DNA of 64,000 bases from Haemaphysalis longicornis (Eukaryota; Arthropoda; Arachnida; Ixodida; Ixodidae): positions 62,001 to 126,000 of the forward strand of contig JABSTR010000961.1 of the NCBI GenBank assembly GCA_013339765.2, given 5' to 3'. The notes beneath the pieces are model-generated. The model was not told where the DNA came from. It saw only the letters and a list, made by a program, of their open reading frames with translations, and ran no database searches. Below are positions 23,901-35,900 of the stretch, one piece after another; position 1 is the stretch's first letter; each line of letters begins with the position of its first letter. Position numbers and translations under genes: made by a program.

Positions 23901-26900
23901 GGGCGGGGGGACAAAAAAGAAGCCGGCACTTACGCCCTGGCCCGCAGCGTGCCCCGTGCGGGTGTGCCGGCCATGGTGAAGGTGGTGCTGGTGCGGCTCA
24001 CCACAGGCACGTCCTCTTTGCCGCCGCCCCTGCTCCTGCCGGGGCTGTACAGGGCACCCCCCTCCCCTCGGCGGCTGCTGTTGGGGCCACTGGAAATCAG
24101 AGAGACCCAAAACCCCCTTGGGCCCGTGCTACAGAGAGCACGCGTTTCACGCACACAATCTAGGCCTGCATATAGGGAGGCGAAGCTGGAGTTTGCTGGG
24201 CGAGGGCAGCACTGCACTCTCCCCTCCGCGGGAGTACACAGTGGCTGGCGCCGCTTCGGCACGTGCTTTTTTCGCTGCGCGCGTGCTGCATTTTTCGCCC
24301 TAGGAAGAGAGCTCGGTAAAATTTTCTTTTGACTTATGAAACCATACACGCCACCACGTGTCCAGCAAGTTCGGTTTAAACGTAGAGTAGTTACTGAGTT
24401 CATTTTTGTCGACGTTTGTCTTGTCTGCTACAGACCCGCCGCTCGACCGGCAGACTGCCCCGACGATTTAAGGGGGGAAACGCGTTGTTCGGCGTCTTTT
24501 CGTCTGCAAGGCGACAGCTGTTCAGCTTGTCACAGAGTACTTTTCTCTTGTTTGTTACTCCCTTCGCGTGCTCCCGCTTCGGACATCCGGATTTTCTGGA
24601 CTGCAGCAACACTGAGGCTTGCAAGAAATGTATTGATTGATTGATTGTAGGGTTTAACGCGCCGACGCAACGCAGGCGATGAGGCGCGCCGTAGTGGAGG
24701 GCTCCGGATTAATTTTGACCACCTGGGGATCTTTATCGTGCGCCGAAATCTCGTACACACGGGCGTTTTTGCTTTTCGCCTCCATCAGAAAAGCGGCCGC
24801 CGCGGCCGGGAATCGAACCCGCGACCTTGGGCTCAGCTGCAAAAAATGTAAGATAAACGTGATTGATTATAATAATAGGGTATTTCTTACTCTTGAAACA
24901 ATCAGCTGCATCTTATAAAATGCATTAGAAAGGCACACGCTAATTAAGGGGTGCGCTGACAGCGCCGCATTTCCATTTTACTTGTCCTTGAAGGAATTTT
25001 TGTTCGCAATGTTTGTCACCTGCTCGGAGTACAAGTATGGGTTAGAGTGACAGTTCGCGGAAACGACAGAACAGCTTGTGGCGTATAACTTTTAATTACT
25101 ATTAATATACAGAATTTGGTGTATACCTCTTTTAATTACCAGTATTTGTAAATGTGGAAAAAAAAAACGAACAACGCAGCAATCCCGTCCAGAACACAAG
25201 TCACAATGACAAGACGGACCAGAGCTACTACAGCCAGGTAAATCGCTAGAAACTTTTTTTTTCACGCATGCAAAATGTCAACCTATTGTGTTATATATGG
25301 ACGATATCGAACGGCACCAGCTAAACAACTCCGAAGTTCATTTATTATAGCGGAAAGCAATCATTGGCAGCATGCATTAAAAAAAGTGTAGAGGGGAGGA
25401 CTCGTTAGAACACTAGTTAGCATTTTCAAAGCCGGGTAATGTAAACTGAAAGCACACAGATACAAACAAAAATGTGCCAACTTATTTCACCTTTCGAACC
25501 GCAGTGATCCATGCTTACCGTCTATCCTATTGGTGCGCTTTCGCGGGGAATATGCAGAATTTAACGAATGGATCCTCTTCTTTCGCCTTGTTACTGTCGT
25601 GGCAGCTGACCATGCAACAATATGGGGGGTTTGCTTCACTTTCAGTTTCATCTTTTCGTTCGGGGGGAGTGAGGAGTGTTCCCGCCGCCCTTTGTACGTG
25701 CTGGCTTAAGTGGCTCGCGCAGCTGGTGGTCGCTTTGTTCGCATTCGTGAGTAGGAGGCTGGATGCCTCAGGCGGTGCGAGAGACAGCGCGAGCTGCGCG
25801 TGCACTTGCCAGACGCGGAGGAGCGGGCCGGGGGGCGTCTGCTTAGGGCGCTGAAAAGCCGTTCACCAGAACAAGTCGTTTCGCGATGACTGAGGTGGTG
25901 AGACCAGCCAAGGGTCGCCCACAAGACCACTCTTTATCCCGTGAAACTGCCGGGGTGCTCGGCCGTTCGAGCGGTGCATAGCAGACGACAAGACAAGCAG
26001 CAGCAAAAATGGACCCAGTAGCTACTCTACGTGTAAACCGAACTTGCTGGACACGTGCTAATGTGTATGCTTTCATAAGCCGAAAGAAAACTTTACCCGG
26101 ACCTCACCGTAGCGCGATAAATGCAGCACGCGTTGCAGCGAAAAAGCGCGTGCCGAAGCGGCGGCAGCCCCGGCGTACTCCCGCGGAGGGGAGAGTGCAG
26201 CGCCACCCGGCGATCGTTCCGGAGCTTATGCACGTCACTTGGCGTCCTCGTCTTTCAAGACTCGAGATGAGCCAGCGGAGCTGAGAAACCGGTTCCCACT
26301 GAAAAAGACGACTGCAGGAGTGATCCTGGTAAGTGCCTACATCACGAGGAGTGCTTGCGGGCAGTCCTCGGCACTGCCCCGCTGGGAGGCCTGGAGAGAA
26401 AAAGGAACACGTGGACGTGCACGAGGAAGACCCACACACGCTGCTGTTCCTGGAAACTTGGGGTGCTGAAGCTACGCCGGGCCTGTTCAGATCGCCTCGC
26501 GACCTGCAGGTGCTTCCATTTGAGAGGAGCAAAAATGCCGCAGCCGGGACTGAAAGCTTGGCCTCGGCCACTGAGCCATCCCTGGGGCCCTCGGTGGCGG
26601 ACTGTGCAGTTACCCGGGCATCCCTCGAGCCCCACCCACAAACGTCTTTGGTAGCAAGCAGAGCAGCCATGTGCAACCTGTCGGTGATAGTGCGCCAAAC
26701 ACGAGCTGCCAGTGAAGGATTGCACGATTAAAACCACCGTTTTAAAGCACTTCCAAAAATGCACAAGCTTTACTGCAATCAACCAAAGCATAGGGTGCCA
26801 AGGGATGCTTATCAGCACATTCTCCAGAGTGCTCACGCATGGCTCTTTTTTCCAGCAGGGAGCCACATGCGAGCACGGTGTGACCAACACGCAGTCGGCA

Positions 26901-29900
26901 CAATGTCTGCAACTGTTGCGTTCTGCTAAGTGGAGGCTTTTTAGGCATTCTGATAAATGAGCATTGTTAGGGGTAAAAGAAAAGCCCATTTTAGGTGCAG
27001 GCAAAACAACGGGCATTTTCGGGCCCGATCATTTGAAGAGAAGGGTTTTGAAAATACCATAAGCAGGGGGCTGGGGTTCTGTCTTCACTGAAGTTACCCT
27101 GGCCAGTGCGGTTTTAAAGCTTGGCCAGGGCTCCAACGGCCACCGCTCGAGGCTTCTGCCCCCAACCTCTCAACCTCAGGGACTCGAGGTGCCCCGTGCA
27201 GGGTGGGCTGCTGCAGCATGTCCGAGCTGGTGCCGTGAGTGGAAGCCACCAAGCTAGCTGGAATGCTCGTGCGGCATGTTTCTCGGTGTAGGCCAGCGCG
27301 TTAACCGCATGTCAGCCTTTGACCCGCCCCACTGGCCGACCAACGGAGCGTACCTGACCCGGCCCAGCCGAGAGACGGGGGCGTCCTGCAGGGGGGTGCC
27401 CTCCTCCTCCTCCTCTTCGGAGGCCGAGAACTCGGGGCCACTGGGCCTGGCCGGGCTGTGGCTGCTCAGGAACTGCTGCAGCCGCTTCTCGTACACCCCG
27501 CGCGTCGAGTCTGCAGCAGTTGGAAAGGCCTGCAGGCTGTGCACGCACTCGCCCCCTCCTTGCCACCCGCTTCATACGCTAGAGGGAAATCTGCCGCTGA
27601 AATCACGGGCCACTGCAGCCAGCGACGTTCCTTGCCTACCTGACTTAGCTAGCCACATGGCTTGTTTTTCCTCTTGAAGCCACAATCAATGAAAGAAGGG
27701 TAACATTTTTTCCTCGTTCATTGTGCATGAAGCTCCTAATAACCACGCACATATAAATCTTTCTGGAGCTTCAATTTCAATAATCTTCCACAGTAAGAAG
27801 AAAGCCTGTCCTTGCACCGTGCCAAGGACAAGTGGAAACGCTGCCTGAAGCGCAGCCCCCACGGCAGTGGCCCCAGATTTTCCTCTGGGTCGTATTAGTA
27901 GCGCGACGTCAGATCCTGGACACGCCCGGGGCCGGCCAGGGAGGAGGAAGAAAGGCGAGTCCAATCCGCTTTATGATGAACCATTCCGCTGCACTTCGCA
28001 GGTTTTGTTCCGTCAATTTAAAGTTTATGAAACAACTGCAGCAGCAGCGCTTAGAAGCATTTCAGGAGGCACGCCCTCCGTTGGAGGCCTGCGGTGCGCA
28101 CGCACGGCCGCTGACCGAGCTGCTCATGCCACGAACACGAGCACCGCTCAAGACTGCCTCCCCCTCCCTAGCCGCCCTCAAAACTGCACCACACCGGTGC
28201 AACACTGGGCCTGTTCGATTTACCACTTCTGGCTGCCCGGGGCTGCCAGAGGCGAGAGCCGGTCATTCGCTTTACTCTTCCGGCGGCGCCAGAAGGCCGG
28301 CTCCTTCTGGCTCCCCGCCAGCTGCCAGGACCACCCACACGTTCGTGGCCTGGCGGCGAGCAGCCACCGATCTGGCAGTCTCAAAATGAAGTCCCAAATA
28401 TTTTTCTTTCTTTTTGATTTAATGGTTTGGAGTTCATTTATTTGATCTGAAAAATCCCTTTCGCGCACATTTCAGTTGATTTTTCTCATTGCAACACCCG
28501 TTTCTTTGAACGAGAGGCGAGATGACACACGATTCGTGCCGGCCATTTGCGGTTAGTCTTCTTGCAGACATGGAGGGCCTATTTCACCTCAAGGGCGAGG
28601 ACGGCGTCGAATGCTAGATGACGGCATGCCTGTGTTTATTACTTCATGTAAGGGGTTCTATGCGAGTACATCGGTTGTCCGCGTGTCATGAATGAAAGCT
28701 TTCGTTCATTCCTCCGGAAAGAAAAAAGCTCTCCCACAGCACTCTGGCGTCGTGGGCGCTGGAAGGAAAGCCGGCGAACACGTCGATGAACACCATGTCT
28801 GCATTGCAGATCCTCTGGAGTACGATGGAGTGAAACTTCTTGCGATTGTAGTATCTCCCTCCGGACTCCGAGGGCCTCGAAAGGCGGCACCCATAAATTG
28901 CGCCGATAATGTCCGGCAGTCCTCCGCTTCCTCAACCAACGAGAGTGGGGAACGCCCGCTTGTTGAGCTCCTATTCTGCTCAGTCGGGCAGATTTCCCGT
29001 CCGCTGATAGAAATAAACAAATCCGATGACTCGGTAGCATTCCTGCCAGGTTTGCCGGGATGGCATTAGGGAGATCTTACCGGGGGCGGGGGAAGGCAGG
29101 GGAAGGGGGGGGTAGTAGCAAAAACAGAATGGGTAACTTTCTACACATTTTTTTTAGTTACTTACAAGATAGCAGGAAATGAACAGTTTCTTTGCCCAAA
29201 CTACCAACAAGCTACACCACTTAAGGGGGGACACTGGTCTTGAGGACCAAAAATTTGCCAAAAAATCAATTTGCTGTATTAATTTTATTTGCAGTCTACA
29301 GGTCCCAAAGAATGAACCTGGAAAATATTATAGCTGTACTATAGGTATTTACAAAGCTGTCACCATTTGAAGTTGGCTAAATGGTCATTTTCCCCTGCAT
29401 TTCCGAACCAGTTTTTTTCCAATGAGGTCAACTGTCGGGTGCAATATCTTGGGATGTACTGGTCAGATTTGCGTCATTCTTGCTGCATTTTAAAGCTTAA
29501 GAACTGAACAGTGCAATAAAACCAGCAAAATATAAAATTTCTTTGTACTAGTATAATTTTTTATGCATTTTGTTTTACGAAACATTGATAATTGATGACC
29601 TGACATTTCATAAGTTCAGAGCAATTGCGGAAACGGTGATAAAATTACTGCTGTGGTATAGCTGCACTCCCTGGTCCTTCGAGAGCACAAAGGAACAAGA
29701 ATTATTCAAGTATATCATAAGCAGATAATTAAAAAATTGCCCGAAATGGAATGACATAACATGTTGCAAAACTCTGAACTTAGACTATATAGATGAAAAC
29801 TGACTGCATATTTGTGCTAAGGATGTTAAAGCACACTTAATGTGCAAATTTCAAGGAGATTGGTTCAAAAATAACAAAAATGTCTTCAAGACCAGTGTCC

Positions 29901-32900
29901 CCCCTTAAATGTTCGGCGTTGCTAACACCACCCTTTTCAGAGAGTCCTGGAAATAGTACTGCAAGCACAATACAAAACAGCAGGAACTTAACTGTTTTGA
30001 TGTTCCGTCTAAACTACCAACAAGCTACACCACTGGAGACTTGCTCAATCTTCAGAACGGCCGTGCTCGTGCGTAAATGAAAGCGGCGGTGGCGCTGCGT
30101 TTCTATAAACAGTAAACTAACAATGGGACGAACAAGTTCACCGTCTGCGCATGGCCGACTATGCTTTTTAAGCCCTTCACTGATAATGATGTGAACTGGT
30201 GTCGGGTTGGATTGTCAGGTATACCTCCGCCGCATTGTGGCCATACTGGGAGAAGGATTAAGCCGAAGACGGGTGGGTTTTCGGGAGATTTTTGTTTCGG
30301 TCGTACAATCATACAAAACCATGAAAATTCGGGAAACCTGGCAGGTATGCAGTAGACTGTGGTGTCAACAGATGACTCGCCCACGTAGAATTCGCGATCA
30401 TGTACATTGTACCGGTGTACGACAGGGCAATCAGAACTGTCTTACAGGCAGGCATTTTGGGGCGGCCTCGTAGTCCTTCGAGGTAGAATTCGGAGTGTTG
30501 AAATTCAGCGACCAGGGCTGCCACTGTATTCCGCGACAGGCGAAACAGTCTCCTGAACTCAAACTCCAGGTAGGTCGGCACAACGTTCTCCACGTATACG
30601 AGTACACGGTGTTCTTCCCGCTGGACCATCGCGAGGACAACGCACACATTTAAAATGTCCGCTTCGCAATCGTACTCTTCATCTTCAAGACGACGGTGGT
30701 TCACAGACAACGCGTCGGGGAGAGCAGCAAGTGCACTTGTTGCGTCGCCCGACATTTTGCCGCTGAAACTGTAGCAGACGACCGAGCGCTCGACGCAGCT
30801 GGGATTTCTCGGTCCCGGCTTCCGGTGTATCCCGAGGCGCTTGAACAGCGCAACCACGACGCCACTTCCTGCCCGAGGAGGAGAGCAAGCTTCTGGCAGC
30901 GCCCGTAAATCGAACAGGCCCACGCTGCACCCGGGACGCATTTTGACCACCTGGGATTTGTCAACATGCAACCCACAGGCGTTTTCACTTTCTGCCTGCT
31001 CCATCGCAAAAGCAGCCCCCGTGGCCAGGATCGAACCCGCAATGTCCTTGGGCCCAGCCACTGGACGCCTTAGCCACAGAGACCCTGCCTGTTACCCAAT
31101 AGGAGATAGTCTGCAGCCACAAAGCTCATTCAAATCAAATTGGCAGCACCCAACGAATCGTAGCTGTAGCTCACAATGCAGCGTGGAGAAGTTCAAATTT
31201 TGAGTGGCTCAAAACCTTTGCATCAAGTCCATTCCCTCTGTAACAAGTTTCGCTTGAAGCAGTCCAACGGTTGCTTTCAGGCTGCAATTGGCTACGCAAC
31301 AGTGCTTGACTCGCTTAAAGGGACACTGAAGTGATATGTAAACATTGCGGGATTACTAGCGCAAATTGTAGTCCAGAGTCCCCAGGCCATGTTTCAACCA
31401 CTTTAGGCGCGTTTACGCGATTTTATTTAGTAGAAAAACTAATTCGAAAACGCTGTCCTCCTCTCTTTACGCTCGCCCATTTTCTGTGGCGTTTTCGTGT
31501 GACGTCAGGAGGGGATGAGCTGGCAATTGGCTGCGCCACGGCTGCGCTACTGCACGGCTCCCCGGCCGACAGAGTCAGTCGGCCCAGCGTTTCGTCCGCC
31601 GGCCGCCGGCGGGTCGTCGCAATCAAGGAGGTTAAAAAAAAATTGCTTGGTCGCAATTCGTTCGCTTAGTTGAAACGAAGCCAGGACACGTTTGTGAATG
31701 GAAGAATGTGCCTTTCTTTACTTGGTTTGTTTGTACACTGTATTTAGCTCCAAGTCAAGGTCGCTTCACACAAGCGCTGCACATGCGACGCTTCGCTGAC
31801 TGGTACGCCAGTAGGAAAATATAAGGCCTCTTGAAGGCGGGAGAAGAGTCAGCGAAGTCAATATAGGTACTAAGCAAATAAAATCAACTGATATTTTTAC
31901 CGTACAGCGTAAAACTAGGGTGCGGGAAGCACTTTTTTGCGCTGGGCGAACAAGCACAGCGGTCAGCAGCACGACTACGCATCTGCGAACGCTTTTCCGT
32001 CTAGACGTGAGCTACTGTGGAAACTCGGGCGACGCTTACTGCACGATCGCAGTACAACAAATAGTCACCTAAGCGGCTTGAAATGCCAAAACTAAATAAA
32101 AGTGTAAACCGGTTGTACAATATATACCCTATATTAGCAAGGCCTTCGCGTCCCGCTCCGTGGCCTAGCAGTCAGGGGCGCTAGGAATTCGCCGCGAAAG
32201 TTTTGCGAGTTACGAGTTCGAATCCCCGCGGGTACGTGCTTTTTTTTTTTTTGTAAGTTAACTTTTTTTGTTTTCCGCCGATGTTTTCTATATTGAGTTC
32301 ACCTTTTTTTGGGCCGCAACGTTCATGGCTACACGAACTAGTTCACAAAACGCGCGCAGGCTGGCACTGGCGCGCTAGCGAGTTCTCGTTGCGTGCTGTT
32401 GCCATAAGCACCGACTGCTTGCAGGCAGTGGGCACAGGCCAGAATAAACAGACCCTTGGCCTGGTGCGAACACGCTTTTTACGATACAGGCATGAGGGAG
32501 GCAAGCTCCAAATATGGGGGAAAAGCGCATGACATTTGGGCGTCTGCGGTAGGTCTCGGCTAGTGAATGCTACGACTACAAGCCGTCCTGGGAGGCTTAT
32601 CTTGTGCATTTTACAGCCGACAACATGGCAGAAGCGCGGTACGATGATTACTGAGATATTGAGAATGCCCATCCAACAAAGCCATTGGTTATGTTTTACA
32701 TAACCGAAACCGAAACCGAAACTTGTGTGATTGCTAACCTTGGGCATCGTCCAATCACGGCGCCCCTCCTCCCAACGTCACAGCCTTAGTTGGTGCGGCC
32801 GCCGCAAACCGCGCATGGTAGTTTTTCTTCTTTCGCGCTTTGTAAAATAATTACCGATTTGTCAACCGGATAAACGATGAAAAGTGTGCTAATTTGAGCC

Positions 32901-35900
32901 AGTCTACGCAGTGCAAGCAAAAACGGGAGCTTGACAAATTCACTTCAGTGTCCCCTTAATGCGTAAAGGAACACTAAAGAGTGGAGACAAGTTGGCCTCT
33001 ACGGTGCCAGAAATCTAAATACACCACTGTCACGAATAAGGCAAAAAATGCCAGAAACGTGAAGAACAAGTGTCAAGGCCCCAAACGCTTTTGGGTTTGT
33101 GAAATCACAAAAGTTGTGAACAGTGGAGAGGCATCTGTACATGTTTGCCTGCAATAAACAGTTCCCAAGTGGTTGAGCATATGAAATAAAGATAAATGTA
33201 CATCGCACACACTGAACATTGCTGTCGTTCCAGGGGGCAGTCGCCTCCTCGTCAAGCTACTCCCCACAGTAACTCCTTCCCTTGATTGTCTGTGAAAGAT
33301 GAATTGAATTGAATTGAATCAGAATATTCTGTGAGCTGATCCCATTTCAAAAACACAGACTGCAAAACAGACTGCTTCCCTCGCGTTTCAGGGTCAGCCA
33401 CCATGCTTTCAGTTTCGTTTTGGAAAAGCGTTGGTGCGCAATTAGCGAAGAGAATGCACGGAATATCCTCGCCAGGAAGAAACAAGATGCACTGCAGGTG
33501 GCTTCAGTAACGGCCGAGGCCACAAGCACTTTCACCGGCAAACCACCGGCCGCTTTTGATGATCTTTTACAGATGTTTTGTGTTTGCCGTTTGCTTGATG
33601 TGCTCTCCACTCGACAGACAGTTGTCCGCTGTTGGAGCGGGTTGTGTGTGTTTTTAGCGGCAAAGGCAGCAAAGGGATCGCGTATTGGCACGCAGGTGTA
33701 GCCGCCTGTTACGGTTACACCAATGCGCTTGCAAGCCGCAGAATTCCTCATCAGATCCTGCCAAACAAGGTAAAGAACAATCCATCAAGGCTTTGCTCAG
33801 TTTGCAAGGCACACGGCAAAAAGTCCAACAACCGACGGGAATGCGAAAGATGTGAAGTTGCGCTTTCAGAGCTTTTCGCACATGCAAATCATACGGAAAG
33901 AGTTGATGCAGTGAGGCACTGCGAACAGAATAAAGCAAGTTCTGTTCTCTACGACGTTTCCTGCGCACTTTACACGACCCCATGCCGCAGAGTACCAGGC
34001 AACAGGAACGGCCACGCACAGCGCAGAAGCTACGGGGTGAAGCAACCTGCTCGGGCTTCCTGCCTTCCCTTCTCTGCGTGCGGATGCTGCTACCCCTAAG
34101 GCACCCAGTTCAAACCTCATTGCCCGTGCGAGGTCCGCTGCACTCACTGCAGGTGGTTAGCCGACCAATCCGATGCTCTGCTCTTTCGTTCGCAGCCGCG
34201 AGCCCCTGCCGATAAATAATTCGCAAATTGCCCGTTGCGTAGCGCTGCCCTTGTTAAGTTTGGACCCGGGCGGGCCTCGGCTACCCGAGCAAGGTGGCAG
34301 GAAGCGAGGGGCGACCGAAGGTGGTCGTGAGGTGATGCGACCCCCGCCTAGTAAGTGACGCCTGGCCGGGAGGTTGCACTGGCACAATATCTAAACACTT
34401 TCGTGACCACACCTATTCCCATCGATAGTCGAGCGCTTCTGGACCGCTAGCGCCATTCAACTGGCAAAGGAGGAAGTATTTTAGCAGTTTCGTTTTTCTG
34501 CCGCGTGGGGGATTTTTAAATGTCCTTCGCCGGCGGGAAGACAAGCTCATGTGGCTTCAGTTATGGTGTCGCCGCCGCTCGCCGATGCTTGGAGTGAACG
34601 GCGAATTGCAGCGGATTCCAATGTAACTACGCTTGAATCTGTGCATGATGTTAGCAACACAGACACACAAGACGACTTCAATTGGTCAGAGTTTCCTACG
34701 GTCAGCAAAAGTGCATTAAGTTGCCCCGCACCATCACTAGGTATGCGCCCTTGACTTTCACTTTCTTCTCCGGTCGCTCTATTGCGTGCGCTTGCTGTTG
34801 TAAACAGATCCGGCCACAGCTCTTATCTGCAGCGTGTTGACAACCTTCAGGCGAGACTGTGTGGCGCCGGCTGCACAGAGAGCCGAGTTTTCTCCATGAA
34901 GACGGCCCATTGTTGACCTTAGTGTAGCGCTGTGGAGCAGCGCGCGGCTGTTTGTTGATATTTTTGAATGAAAATAACTTTTGTACTTGCACCGCTCATA
35001 TTTGCAGTATTATTCCATAAGCATTTTGTGGTCAAAGTGTATATTTCAAATTGTTTTTATGTCTACCATGCGCGAAGTAGCATTGAGGTTATCATTTTTT
35101 TGTTTGTTATTTTTTTCCCACAATTTTTTTATAAAATTTCTAATGCGTCTGTTGTTTGAGATTATTACTGTTGGAAAGCCCCATGCTTCCTCTATCATAT
35201 AAACCTACACAACCGGTAGGCACTAGTGTTTATATAATTGTACGTATGTAATAACTTCTGTGCTCACAGAGCTCATTTTTGCAGTATTATTTTATAAGGC
35301 CCTTGTGTTCAAATTGCATATTTCTGAATTTTTTTATAAGTACCCTGTGCAAAGTGGCATTGATGTTTTCATCAGTTTGTTTTTCCTTCTGTCACTTTTC
35401 TCGGTTTTGTTCATATTTTTATAAAACTTGTACTACATCTGTTGTTTGAAGTTATTGCTTTCTCTGTGGCAAGAGAGAAACATTTCCAGGAAGGCCCAGG
35501 AACGAGCATTGGCTCGTTCCGTAACGGGGACACGGGACAAAAGTCCTCCTCGGCCACGGCCAGCGTGAGACTGCCCACCGCCAACAGTCTATGCTCTCGG
35601 CCACACCGGCGCTTTGCTCCAACTTTGTGACGCGATGGCAGCTTTGTTGGCTTATTTCTCAGCAAATAACGCATCGTTGCTGATTGAACAAAAGCCGAGA
35701 GAGCTACCAAACGTGCCATCTTTCAGCTTGGTTCCTCCATTGCTTGCTCGACTGCGAATGAGGTTTTATTCACTCGACAAATTGAGAACTTGTTGAGAAA
35801 TTACACATTCTAAGCCACAATTTTTAATTCTTGCACCACATCGTGTGCTTCATGGCGTCAGCAATGATGCCTTTAGGGACCATGCCTACCACAAAAGTTA

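Larger units (their letters stand above)
24204..26208. mobile_element. 2-kb element with ~280-bp terminal inverted repeats
   Basis: The left terminus GGGCAGCACTGCACTCTCCC and the right terminus (complement GGGTGGCGCTGCACTCTCCC) are flanked by GGCGA on both sides (24199-24203 and 26209-26213). The inverted arms stay similar for about 280 bp, through the stretches ACGTGTCCAGCAAGTTCGGT and CCGCTTCGGCACG. The interior is AT-rich, has no transposase, and carries a SINE at 24634-24845. A 5-bp target duplication is compatible with several DNA superfamilies, and none is assigned. It lies in LEM intron 3, about 115 bp from exon 4. Confidence 0.8.

Noticed and set aside
27832..28445. Overlapping 185- and 192-codon plus-strand frames as a gene
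   Set aside because: Two frames overlap with no homology, no GC3 bias matching host exons, and no splice logic.
30309..31061. 250-codon minus-strand frame as a single gene
   Set aside because: It is a chimera: the first 60 or so codons are a SINE, and only the later part is a Harbinger transposase N-terminus that then loses frame.
32155..32240. Functional tRNA gene
   Set aside because: Both promoter boxes are present, but no proper anticodon arm forms and there is no complete acceptor stem, so it is kept only as a tRNA-like repeat.
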